A DNA stretch of 64,000 nucleotides from CAVSWT01 sp963746735 (GTDB taxonomy: Bacteria > Bacteroidota > Ignavibacteria > Ignavibacteriales > Ignavibacteriaceae): the NCBI GenBank assembly GCA_963746735.1, contig CAVVCO010000030.1, positions 1 through 64,000 on the forward strand, in the 5' to 3' direction. Every line of letters begins with the position of its first letter. Within the stretch, counting starts at the first letter, position 1. Under the pieces are notes generated by a model, which saw only the letters and a program-made list of their open reading frames with translations, did not search any database and was not told where the DNA came from. Made by a program: the position numbers and the translations under genes. Positions 27,428 to 36,056 of this stretch are shown piece after piece.

Positions 27428-27883
27428 TCATTCTGTGGTAATTTTTTGCTCTTCATTTTTTAATGCAGCTGACATTGTGTGCCAGGCAAGTGAAGCACAT
27501 TTTACTCTTGCCGGGAATTCTTTTACTCCTGCAAAAACAGAAAGCTTACCGAGAGATTCCATTGCTGTGTCGTCCTCAATCTTTCCGGTAATCAAATCGT
27601 GAAATTTTTCAAATAGTTCCTTAGTTTCCTCAATACTTTTACCCTTTACAATCGAACTCATCAAAGATGCTGATGCTTTGGAGATTGCGCATCCATTTCC
27701 CTGGAATGAAATATCTTTAACTATGTTATCTTCTACAAACAAATAAATATCAATTCTGTCACCGCATAAAGGATTGTATCCTTCGGCAAAATGATTTGCG
27801 GTTTCCAACTTTCTAAAATTTCTTGGACTTTTATTATGATCCAGAATAACTTGCTGATATAATTCTCTTAGTTCGGAATTCAT
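27428..27883 (-). CDS. sufU: SufU iron-sulfur scaffold/zinc-dependent sulfurtransferase
   Basis: A 151-residue SufU. It has the conserved ligands C40, D42, C65 and C129 (PLCGDRIDIYL, GNGCAISKASASL, VKCASLAWHTM). In characterised systems SufU takes persulfide sulfur from SufS, with the cysteines binding zinc. Its ATG overlaps the sufS stop by one base (TAATG), so the two are translationally coupled. Length is typical. Confidence 0.92.
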   Translation of the reverse strand: MNSELRELYQQVILDHNKSPRNFRKLETANHFAEGYNPLCGDRIDIYLFVEDNIVKDISFQGNGCAISKASASLMSSIVKGKSIEETKELFEKFHDLITGKIEDDTAMESLGKLSVFAGVKEFPARVKCASLAWHTMSAALKNEEQKITTE

Positions 27884-29148
27884 TAATTAAACGCCTCTGA
27901 AACTTTTTTTAATGCTTGTATAAATAAATCAACTTCTTCTTTTGTATTATATAAAGCAAATGATGCTCTTGAAGTTGCCGGAATATTATATCTATTCATC
28001 ACAGGCTGTGTACAGTGATGTCCGGTTCTAATTGCAATTCCTTCAAAATCTATAAACGTTCCTACATCATGCGGATGAACGTCTTCCAAAATAAATGAAA
28101 TAACTCCGCTTTTATTTTTAGAAGTTCCAATGATCTTGACTTTATCTAACTTTGATATTTCTCTTGTAGCGTAATCAAGAATATCTTTTTCATACTGATA
28201 AATATTATCTAAACCAATATTTTGCACATAATCAATAGCAACGCCTAATCCAATCGCATCAGCAATGTTAGATGTACCTGCTTCAAATTTATAAGGTAAA
28301 TCATTGAAAGTGGTTTTTTCAAATGTAACTTTTGAAATCATATCACCGCCTCCCATGAATGGAGGCATAGATTCCAATAGATTTTGTTTTCCATAAAGTG
28401 CCCCTATGCCAGTCGGGCCGTAAAGCTTATGCCCGGAAAAAGCAAGGAAGTCGCAATCCAATTTTTGAACATCAATAGGGAAGTGACTTACAGCTTGAGC
28501 AGCATCAATTAAAACCGGAATATTTTTTTCATGAGCCGTTTGAATAATTTTTTCAACTGGATTAATTGTTCCTAAAGAATTAGAAACATAAACCACAGAA
28601 ATTAGTTTCGTCTTTTCAGAAATTAGTTTTTCATATTCTTCAAAAACAATTTCACCTTCATCAGTAATTGGGATTACTTTTAAATTTAATTTTTTTTCTG
28701 AAGCCAGTAATTGCCAGGGGACAATGTTTGAATGATGTTCCATGGTGGAAATAATAATTTCATCGCCTTCATTTAAATGACTTCTGCCATAAGAATGAGC
28801 AACAAGATTTATTGCTTCGGTTGTGCCGCGTGTAAAAATTATTTCTTTTCCACTTTCAGCATTAAAGTATTTTTGAATTTTCTTTCTTGAATCTTCAAAT
28901 GCCTGTGTTGCTGCTTCACTTAATGTATGAACTCCACGATGAATATTTGAATTTATGGTTGAATAATAATTAGTCAACGAATCAATCACTGCCTGCGGCT
29001 TTTGAGTCGTCGCAGCATTGTCAAAATAAACCAAAGGTTTGCCGTGGACCGTTTGTTTTAAAATCGGGAAATCTTTTCTGATTTTTTCAACATCAAAAGT
29101 TTTTACTGCTTCTTTATTTTCAACATTTATACTCACAACATATTCCAA
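27883..29148 (-). CDS. sufS: SufS group II cysteine desulfurase
   Basis: PLP-dependent enzyme that removes sulfur from cysteine to feed iron-sulfur cluster assembly. It has 421 residues, with the PLP lysine K241 in FSGHKLYGPTG, the HHSNIVPW segment (138-145) and the persulfide-forming C379 in RTGHHCTQPVM. It sits between sufD and sufU, with a 3-base gap to sufD and one-base overlap with sufU. Members usually need SufU or SufE to be fully active; SufU is present and SufE is not in this window. Confidence 0.94.
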   Translation of the reverse strand: MEYVVSINVENKEAVKTFDVEKIRKDFPILKQTVHGKPLVYFDNAATTQKPQAVIDSLTNYYSTINSNIHRGVHTLSEAATQAFEDSRKKIQKYFNAESGKEIIFTRGTTEAINLVAHSYGRSHLNEGDEIIISTMEHHSNIVPWQLLASEKKLNLKVIPITDEGEIVFEEYEKLISEKTKLISVVYVSNSLGTINPVEKIIQTAHEKNIPVLIDAAQAVSHFPIDVQKLDCDFLAFSGHKLYGPTGIGALYGKQNLLESMPPFMGGGDMISKVTFEKTTFNDLPYKFEAGTSNIADAIGLGVAIDYVQNIGLDNIYQYEKDILDYATREISKLDKVKIIGTSKNKSGVISFILEDVHPHDVGTFIDFEGIAIRTGHHCTQPVMNRYNIPATSRASFALYNTKEEVDLFIQALKKVSEAFN

Positions 29149-29151
29149 TAA

Positions 29152-30468
29152 TTATGAATTAAATTTTTTGTTCAATATTTCTTCCAAATAATTACGCACT
29201 TCTTTTATTTTAATTGAAGTCAAAACATCACTTGCAAAAGCACGGATCAAAATTGTTCTTGCGGTATCTTTCCCAATTCCTCTAGCGTTCAAATAAAACA
29301 TTGCTTCATCATCAAGCTGACCAATTGTTGCACCGTGAGAACATTTAACATCGTCTGCAAAAATTTCTAATTGCGGTTTTGTATTAATAAGTGCTTCATC
29401 CGACAAGATAATATTGTTATTTTCCTGGAAAGCATTGGTCTTTTGCGCATCCTGTCTAACTATAACTTTACCATTAAAAACTCCTCTTGATTTATCATCA
29501 AGAATTCCTTTGTAATGTTCGTGACTATTGCAATGCGGTTTAGCATGGTCTATTAACGTATGGGTGTCAAAAAGCTGCACGCCATCAGTTAAGAATAATC
29601 CGTTCATCTTACATTCACCGCCAACATCATTGAACTTTGAATTAAAATCATTACGCGCAATTGCGGCTCCCAGTGAAATTGAGTGAGAAGTAAAATTACT
29701 TGATCTTTCCTGATCAACTTCCATACGTGCTATATGAAAAGCATTTTTACTTTCTTCCTGCAGTTTTATATGATCAACAACTGAATTTTCATCTGCTACA
29801 AATTCTGTTACAGTATTTGTAAAGTAGATTGATTCATTTAACGAAATATAATGTTCAATTATAGTGACTTGAGAATTTTTACCTGCTACAAATAAGTTAC
29901 GCGGCTGTGATAATATTTTTTTGTCGTTTGCATCCGTTATAAATAAAATGTGAATCGGCTCTTCAACGATTTTACCATCCGGCACATAAATAAACGCACC
30001 TTCATTTGTAAAAGCAGTGCTTAGCGAAGTAAAAATTTGTCCTTTGTAAACTGCATATTTACCGAAATGTTTTTCAACTATTTCTGAATTTTCTTCGATA
30101 GCTTTTGCTAAGTTTTTAACTACAACGCCTTTAGTAATTTTTTGAAGATTTGATAATTCATCATTATAAAATCCATTTACAAAAACTAAATGATTGTCTT
30201 TTATGTTATCAAATAAAAATTTACTTATATCATTGTTAGTTAATTTTGTTTCACCTTTGGAGGAAACAAAATTATGATTTAGTAATGGTGAAATATTTGT
30301 GTACTTCCATTCTTCATCTTTAAGAGTAGGGAAGTTAAGTTCACTAAAAGCACTAATTGCATCTTTTCTTATTTGATGAATTGGCTTTTTACTTTCACCG
30401 TTAAGACTATTTTCAAAAGTCTCAAAGTTTTTCAAGAACCAATTTTTAAATTCTATAGATTGACTCAT
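29152..30468 (-). CDS. sufD: SufD assembly protein
   Basis: A 438-residue SufD, part of the SufBCD scaffold on which clusters are built. It shows the SufB/SufD beta-helix features of the C-terminal half, including CSHGATIGQLDDEAMFYLNARG and the late AFASDVL segment. Its N-terminus has the SufD-type NFPTLKDEEWKYTN. The gene is 39 bases downstream of sufC. Together with SufC it gives the SufBC2D complex. Confidence 0.92.
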   Translation of the reverse strand: MSQSIEFKNWFLKNFETFENSLNGESKKPIHQIRKDAISAFSELNFPTLKDEEWKYTNISPLLNHNFVSSKGETKLTNNDISKFLFDNIKDNHLVFVNGFYNDELSNLQKITKGVVVKNLAKAIEENSEIVEKHFGKYAVYKGQIFTSLSTAFTNEGAFIYVPDGKIVEEPIHILFITDANDKKILSQPRNLFVAGKNSQVTIIEHYISLNESIYFTNTVTEFVADENSVVDHIKLQEESKNAFHIARMEVDQERSSNFTSHSISLGAAIARNDFNSKFNDVGGECKMNGLFLTDGVQLFDTHTLIDHAKPHCNSHEHYKGILDDKSRGVFNGKVIVRQDAQKTNAFQENNNIILSDEALINTKPQLEIFADDVKCSHGATIGQLDDEAMFYLNARGIGKDTARTILIRAFASDVLTSIKIKEVRNYLEEILNKKFNS

Positions 30469-30507
30469 TTTAATTTAAAAGCTCCAAAATCTTTTCTATT
30501 TATAATA

Positions 30508-31275
30508 TTAGTTATTTGCAACTAATTCATTTTTATCTTCTTTAATCCAGTCGTATCCTTTTTCTTCAAGTTCAAACGCTAATTCCTTACCGCCGGATTT
30601 TACAATTCTTCCATTATAAAGCACATGAACAAAATCCGGAACAATGTAATTCAATAACCTCTGATAATGGGTTACAACAATTGTAGCGTTATCCTTCGTC
30701 TTCAATTGATTCACTCCGTTAGCTACAATTCTTAAGGCATCAATATCAAGTCCTGAATCTGTTTCATCTAGTATTGCAAGCTTCGGCTCTAAAACTGCCA
30801 TCTGAAAAATTTCATTTCTTTTTTTCTCCCCGCCGGAAAAACCTTCATTAACAGAACGGCTTAACAAGGTTTGTTCTAATTCAACTAACTTCATTCTGTT
30901 TTTAATTAATGAAAGAAAATCCATTGTATCTAATTCTTCCTTACCTTGATATTTTCTTATTTCATTTAAAGCAGTTTTTAAAAGATTTGTATTGCTTACA
31001 CCGGGAATTTCAACCGGGTATTGAAAAGCTAAAAATATTCCTTCTCTTGCTCTGTCTTCGGGTGAAAGTTCAAGTAAATTTTTACCGTTAAAAATCACTT
31101 CACCTTTTGTTACTTCATATTCTTCTTTGCCAGCAAGAACTGAAGCCAAAGTGCTTTTGCCGGAACCATTTGGTCCCATAATTGCGTGAACTTCTCCGGC
31201 ATTTATTTTTAAATTAATACCTTTTAATATTTCTTTGCCTTCAATTTTAACGAATAGATTTTTTACTTCTAACAT
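30508..31275 (-). CDS. sufC: SufC ATPase
   Basis: The ABC-type ATPase of the SufBCD scaffold, 255 residues. Walker A is GPNGSGKS (34-41), the signature FSGGEKKRNEI is at about 150-160, and Walker B is LAILDETDSGLD. The SGGEKKR signature with the E..MA sequence following is typical of SufC and differs from transporter ABC proteins. It has no membrane partner here, as expected for Suf. The gene is 52 bases downstream of sufB. Confidence 0.95.
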   Translation of the reverse strand: MLEVKNLFVKIEGKEILKGINLKINAGEVHAIMGPNGSGKSTLASVLAGKEEYEVTKGEVIFNGKNLLELSPEDRAREGIFLAFQYPVEIPGVSNTNLLKTALNEIRKYQGKEELDTMDFLSLIKNRMKLVELEQTLLSRSVNEGFSGGEKKRNEIFQMAVLEPKLAILDETDSGLDIDALRIVANGVNQLKTKDNATIVVTHYQRLLNYIVPDFVHVLYNGRIVKSGGKELAFELEEKGYDWIKEDKNELVANN

Positions 31276-31327
31276 TTTATTCCTTAATGATTTTAATCTT
31301 CTTTTTGACTTTTGATATTTGAATTAG

Positions 31328-32776
31328 CTATCCAACACTTCCTTCAAGACTAATGCTCAGCAGTTTTTGTGCTTCAACAGCAAATTCCATTGGAAGCTCT
31401 TTAAATACTTCTTTGCAATAACCATTAACAATTAATCCAATTGCGTCTTCAGTGGATATTCCACGTTGATTTAAATAGAATATTTGATCTTCACCGATTT
31501 TAGATGTTGTAGCTTCGTGTTCAATCTGAGCAGATGGGTTATTAATTTCCAAGTAAGGGAACGTATGCGCTCCGCATCTATCTCCAATTAAAAGAGAATC
31601 ACATTGTGAAAAATTACGTGCATTATCTGCTTTCTTTATTATTCTTACCAAACCTCTGTAGCTATTCTGACTATTTCCTGCAGAAATTCCTTTTGAAATA
31701 ATTGTGCTTCGCGTATTTTTTCCTATGTGAATCATTTTTGTTCCGGTATCCGCCTGCTGGTAATTATTAGTCATTGCAACAGAATAAAATTCTCCAACAG
31801 AATTATCGCCTTGAAGAATACAGCTTGGATATTTCCAGGTAATTGCAGAACCGGTCTCAACTTGCGTCCAAGAAATTTTAGAATTGATTCCACGACAGGC
31901 ACCGCGCTTGGTTACAAAATTATAAATTCCGCCTTTACCTTCTTTATCACCGGCATACCAATTCTGAACAGTCGAATATTTTATTTGTGCGTTATCCAAA
32001 GCAATTAATTCAACAACCGCTGCGTGAAGCTGATTTTCATCTCTCATTGGCGCTGTACATCCTTCGAGGTAACTAACATAAGCACCTTCATCAGCAATGA
32101 TTAATGTTCTTTCAAATTGTCCGGTATTAGCTGCATTAATTCTGAAGTAAGTTGAAAGCTCCATTGGACAGCGAACGCCCTTTGGTATGTACACAAATGA
32201 ACCATCACTAAAAACAGCGGAGTTTAATGTTGCAAAAAAATTATCAGTGTATGGGACAACACTTCCCAAATATTTTTTAACAAGGTCGGGATGATTTCTA
32301 ATTGCCTCCGAAATAGAACAAAAAATTACTCCTTCTTTTGCAAGTGTTTCTTTGAATGTAGTAGCAACAGAAACAGAATCGAAAACAGCATCGACAGCAA
32401 CATTGCTTAATCTTTTTTGCTCTTCAATTGAAATTCCTAATTTGGAAAATGTGTCTAATAATTGAGGATCAACTTCATCAAGACTATTCAATTGTGGTTT
32501 CTTTTTGGGTGCCGAATAGTAAGAGATATCTTGATAATTAATTTTATTGTACTTGACATTCGGCCAATGTGGTTCTTCCATTTTTAGCCAATGACGGTAA
32601 GCTTTCAGTCTCCATTCCAGCATCCAATCAGGTTCTTTTTTTATTGCAGAAAGCTGGTGAATTACGTCTTCACTTAATCCAATCGGAAAGCTATCCGAAT
32701 CGATATCTGTTACAAAACCATACTTATATTCTTTGTTCGCTAACTGTTCTATTGTGGAAGTTTCAGTAGTACTCAT
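31328..32776 (-). CDS. sufB: SufB scaffold protein
   Basis: First gene of the suf operon, 482 residues. SufB is the core scaffold where the cluster is assembled with SufC and SufD. The sequence shows the family blocks SVVPYTDNFFATLNSAVFSD, IPKGVRCPMELSTYFRIN and CDSLLIGDRCGAHTFPYLE, and the late EHEATTSKIGEDQIFYL. The order sufB-C-D-S-U on the minus strand, with short gaps, indicates one transcript from the promoter at 32836-32867. Starts with ATG at 32776 behind AGGAGAAAT. Confidence 0.95.
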   Translation of the reverse strand: MSTTETSTIEQLANKEYKYGFVTDIDSDSFPIGLSEDVIHQLSAIKKEPDWMLEWRLKAYRHWLKMEEPHWPNVKYNKINYQDISYYSAPKKKPQLNSLDEVDPQLLDTFSKLGISIEEQKRLSNVAVDAVFDSVSVATTFKETLAKEGVIFCSISEAIRNHPDLVKKYLGSVVPYTDNFFATLNSAVFSDGSFVYIPKGVRCPMELSTYFRINAANTGQFERTLIIADEGAYVSYLEGCTAPMRDENQLHAAVVELIALDNAQIKYSTVQNWYAGDKEGKGGIYNFVTKRGACRGINSKISWTQVETGSAITWKYPSCILQGDNSVGEFYSVAMTNNYQQADTGTKMIHIGKNTRSTIISKGISAGNSQNSYRGLVRIIKKADNARNFSQCDSLLIGDRCGAHTFPYLEINNPSAQIEHEATTSKIGEDQIFYLNQRGISTEDAIGLIVNGYCKEVFKELPMEFAVEAQKLLSISLEGSVG

Positions 32777-32835
32777 TATTTCTCCTAATAAACTTTATTG
32801 AGAATTATTTGAAAAATTCAATTATTTTCTCGTTT

Positions 32836-32867
32836 CAAACGTAAACAATCTGTACAAAAAAGTCAAG
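32836..32867 (-). promoter_or_regulatory. Candidate suf promoter, Bacteroidota-type
   Basis: On the minus strand TACGTTTG (32843-32836) fits the -7 box TAnnTTTG of Bacteroidota promoters. A CTTG (32867-32864) lies 20 bases upstream of it, close to the usual -33 spacing. It is about 60 bases before the sufB start codon. Whether the primary sigma factor of this organism uses this consensus is not known. Confidence 0.4.
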
Positions 32868-32926
32868 ATTGAATTAAGAAGTAGAAATTTTCTATTTTTG
32901 CAAGTATTAATATTTAAGATTTGCTA

Positions 32927-33907
32927 ATGAATTTCAAAAAAATAGTACTTATTTCGTTATATAATATTGTAGCAGTGATTCTACTACTTATAATTACAGA
33001 ATTTGCAGTTCGTATTTTCGTCCCAAGAATTCAACCTCAAGGCACATCAGAAAATTTAATTAAAGAAGACGAATACTATAATTCAACTGGTTTAACTCCA
33101 AATTCAGAAGGTATTTCAAACGGGAAAATAGTGACGGTTGATAAATACGGATTTAGAAAAAATAGTGTTCCAATCGATACAACTAAAAACAGTTGGTTGT
33201 TTTTAGGCGATTCAGTAACAATGGGAATAGGTGTTGATAATGACTCTACTTTTTCTGCTTTAGTTCAAAATAGAATATCAAATATTAATATTTTGAATCC
33301 TTCAACCATAGGCTGGTCAGTTTATGATTATAAGAATGTTTTGAGATATTTTATAAATGAAAAACATAACAATCTAAAAATAAAAAAGGTATTTTTATTT
33401 TATTGCTTAAATGATTTATATAATTCTAAATTAGGGAAAGAAATGCCAGGTAGTACCGCAAGAGTATTTTTTGGAGATTTTTTGAGATATTTCAGATTGA
33501 ACAGCAGACTTTATATCTTATTGAAAAATTTATTTTCAGATAGAGCCAAAGCATATTTCGAATATGATAGAGAATTTTATAATTCAAATAATCCGGAATA
33601 CAAAAATGCTTTACATTTATTATATAATATAGATTCACATTGTAATAAAAATAAAATTGACTTCGTGTTTGTAATGATGCCTTATGAATATCAACTTAGA
33701 AGCGGCGTTAATTCAGAACAGCCGCAACTGCTTTTAATAAATGATTTGAAACGAAAAAATATAAAGATACTTGATATATTTAAACCTTTTTCAAAAAAGA
33801 CGTTAGATAAAAAATCATTATATCTTTATGCTGATGGTATCCATTTCTCTAATATAGGCCATAGGGTAGCGGGCAATTTCATTATAAAATACATAATTAA
33901 TCAATAA
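32927..33907 (+). CDS. Membrane-anchored SGNH/GDSL hydrolase
   Basis: A 326-residue protein from the ATG at 32927, with one N-terminal membrane helix (about 6-27) and an SGNH hydrolase domain facing the periplasm. The catalytic serine S96 lies in FLGDSVTMG and the aspartate/histidine pair D303/H306 in ADGIHFSNIGH. Such enzymes are esterases or O-acetyltransferase/deacetylase-type proteins acting on sugars. Position at the head of a polysaccharide cluster suggests modification of the polymer. Substrate is unknown. Confidence 0.8.
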   Translation: MNFKKIVLISLYNIVAVILLLIITEFAVRIFVPRIQPQGTSENLIKEDEYYNSTGLTPNSEGISNGKIVTVDKYGFRKNSVPIDTTKNSWLFLGDSVTMGIGVDNDSTFSALVQNRISNINILNPSTIGWSVYDYKNVLRYFINEKHNNLKIKKVFLFYCLNDLYNSKLGKEMPGSTARVFFGDFLRYFRLNSRLYILLKNLFSDRAKAYFEYDREFYNSNNPEYKNALHLLYNIDSHCNKNKIDFVFVMMPYEYQLRSGVNSEQPQLLLINDLKRKNIKILDIFKPFSKKTLDKKSLYLYADGIHFSNIGHRVAGNFIIKYIINQ

Positions 33908-33986
33908 AATCCCTTATGAGCTTTAATTGTTTTTAATCGATTATTCAATTAATTTGGCGTACATTTTTTAAATTTTAGAGTACCAA

Positions 33987-35097
33987 TTGGAAGAAAATAT
34001 TACAAACGAAAATTCTAGTAACGAAGATAATAAATCAGGATCCAATCAAGCGAATAGTAGTAATAAAAGTGATTCTAATAGTAATTCTTACGGGAAACGT
34101 AGATATTATAACAGAAGAAGAAGTTATTATAATAAGCAATCAAATTCGCAGCAGCCGCGAGAATCTTCTATTTTTAAAAAGATTTCTGTTGTTATACCAT
34201 TATTTAATGAAGAAGAATCAGTTTATCCTCTTGCTATGGAAATCAAAAAATCTGTAAAAAATTTAAGCAGCGGGCTAGAGGTAATTTTTGTTGATGACGG
34301 AAGTACTGATAATTCGTTAAAAAATATAAAAGATATTTGCAGGCAGGATAAGAGATTTAAATATTTAAGCTTCAGAAAAAATTATGGTAAATCAGCTGCA
34401 CTTCAAATGGGATTTAAGGAAACCACAGGCGATGTTGTAATTACGATGGATTCTGATCTTCAAGATGATCCAAATGAAATTCCAAATCTAATAAAAAAGC
34501 TTGAAGAAGGTTTTGATGTAGTGAGCGGATGGAAAAAAGTAAGGCACGATCCATTTATAAAAAAGTTTTCATCAAAGTTTTTTAACTTTGTCACCAAAGT
34601 AATGAGCGGAATAAAAATCCACGATTTCAATTGTGGATTAAAAGCATATAGAAAAGAAGTAGTAGAAAATATTAGAGTATATGGAGAACTTCACCGCTAC
34701 ATTCCGGTGCTTGCTGACTGGCAGGGTTTTAAAATTTCTGAAATTCCGGTTAAACATCATGCCCGGCGATATGGTAAAACGAAATTTGGCATCTCCAGAT
34801 TCTTTTAAAGGATTTTTAGATTTAATAACAGTAATTTTTACGACACGCTATATAAAAAGGCCAATGCACCTATTTGGGTTTTTGGGGGCTTTATCATCTA
34901 TAGTTGGTATTTTTGTCAATGGTTATTTGACATTTCTTTGGATTTCTGGAGAGCCGTTAAGTAATCGTCCTATGTTATTTCTTGGAATTTTATTAATTAT
35001 TGTTGGTGTTCAATTTTTTTCAGTTGGATTGCTTGGTGAAATGATGGTTAACAATTTTCTTGATGAAAAAGAATATAGTATTAAAGAAAAGGGATGA
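33987..35097 (+). CDS. Family 2 glycosyltransferase with two membrane helices, frame broken by one base
   Basis: It has an Asn/Ser/Arg-rich low-complexity N-terminus (about 1-62), a GT-A domain with PLFNEEESV and VDDGSTDNS, and a metal site DSDLQDDPNE. Two C-terminal membrane helices (from about residue 290) follow, as in GtrB/DPM-like lipid-linked transferases. The first frame stops at 34808, right after GISRFF. Deleting one T from TTCTTTTAAAGG gives RFFKGFLDL and an intact 369-residue protein that includes the C-terminal helices. The start is TTG at 33987. Confidence 0.8.
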
Positions 35098-35222
35098 AAT
35101 TTTAAGGATGAGTTCATGTTCAATATTAAGTGATTATGATATCTCATAGCATTTTTCAAATTCAAACACATAAATTTTTGACAAACAAATAAAAATTATT
35201 TTCTAAAATCTTCCCACATTAA

Positions 35223-36032
35223 ATGTTTTACGACCCAATTAAAGACGTATTTGCTTCAGTCATAAAAAAAATTCCATTCCTTAGAATTGTTTTTTATAAA
35301 ATCTTGAACTTAATGTTCTTACGTTCGTGGTATGTAAGAAGGGAATTGAAAAAGATTAGAAAAGTATTTCATGACAAAGATATAAGTATTTTTGATGCTG
35401 GAACTGGATACGCTCAATATTCATATTTTATGGCAAATAAATTAAAGCCAAATAATATTTATTCTGTTGATGTTAAAAAAGAGTGGATTGAAGATGCTGA
35501 AGAATTTTTTAAAAAAAGCAGTATCAGCAATGTTAAATTCGGTGTAGAAGATCTGACAGAAATAAATTATGAAAATAAATTTGATCTTATTGTTTGCGTA
35601 GATGTTATGGAACATATTGAAGATGATGTTCAAGTATTTAAAAATTATTATAAAGCATTAAAGGATGAAGGATTCCTTTTAATTAACACTCCTTCAATTT
35701 ATGGGGGCAGCGATGTCCACGAAGATAGTGAAGAAAGCTTTATAAGTGAGCATGCAAGAGACGGTTATTCATTTGAAGATTTAAAATCAAAACTTGAGCC
35801 TATTGGATTTAAAATTTATAAGTCAATTTATACTTACGGATTTTGGGGAGATAAAGCATGGAGGCTTGGTATAAAAATTCCGATGTTAATGTTAAATGTA
35901 TCTAAAGTACTTTTAATCGTTCTTCCATTTTATTATTTAATAACATTGCCTTTTACATTAGTTATGATGTATTTAGATTACTCTTCTGACAATAAAATTG
36001 GTTCAGGAATAAATTTTATAGCTAGAAAATAA
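35223..36032 (+). CDS. Class I SAM-dependent methyltransferase with membrane tail
   Basis: A 269-residue methyltransferase with motif I DAGTGYAQYS (about 59-68), a following acidic SVDVKK and a motif similar to LIVCVDVMEHIED. It ends with a hydrophobic region (about 215-245) that may be a membrane anchor. Being inside the polysaccharide cluster, it probably methylates a sugar or lipid intermediate. The substrate cannot be assigned. Confidence 0.82.
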   Translation: MFYDPIKDVFASVIKKIPFLRIVFYKILNLMFLRSWYVRRELKKIRKVFHDKDISIFDAGTGYAQYSYFMANKLKPNNIYSVDVKKEWIEDAEEFFKKSSISNVKFGVEDLTEINYENKFDLIVCVDVMEHIEDDVQVFKNYYKALKDEGFLLINTPSIYGGSDVHEDSEESFISEHARDGYSFEDLKSKLEPIGFKIYKSIYTYGFWGDKAWRLGIKIPMLMLNVSKVLLIVLPFYYLITLPFTLVMMYLDYSSDNKIGSGINFIARK

Positions 36033-36056
36033 AATTTTTAATTTAGGTGGAATTAA

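Noticed and set aside
31727..32008. 93-codon plus-strand frame within sufB
   Set aside because: Antisense shadow of a strongly conserved SufB region.
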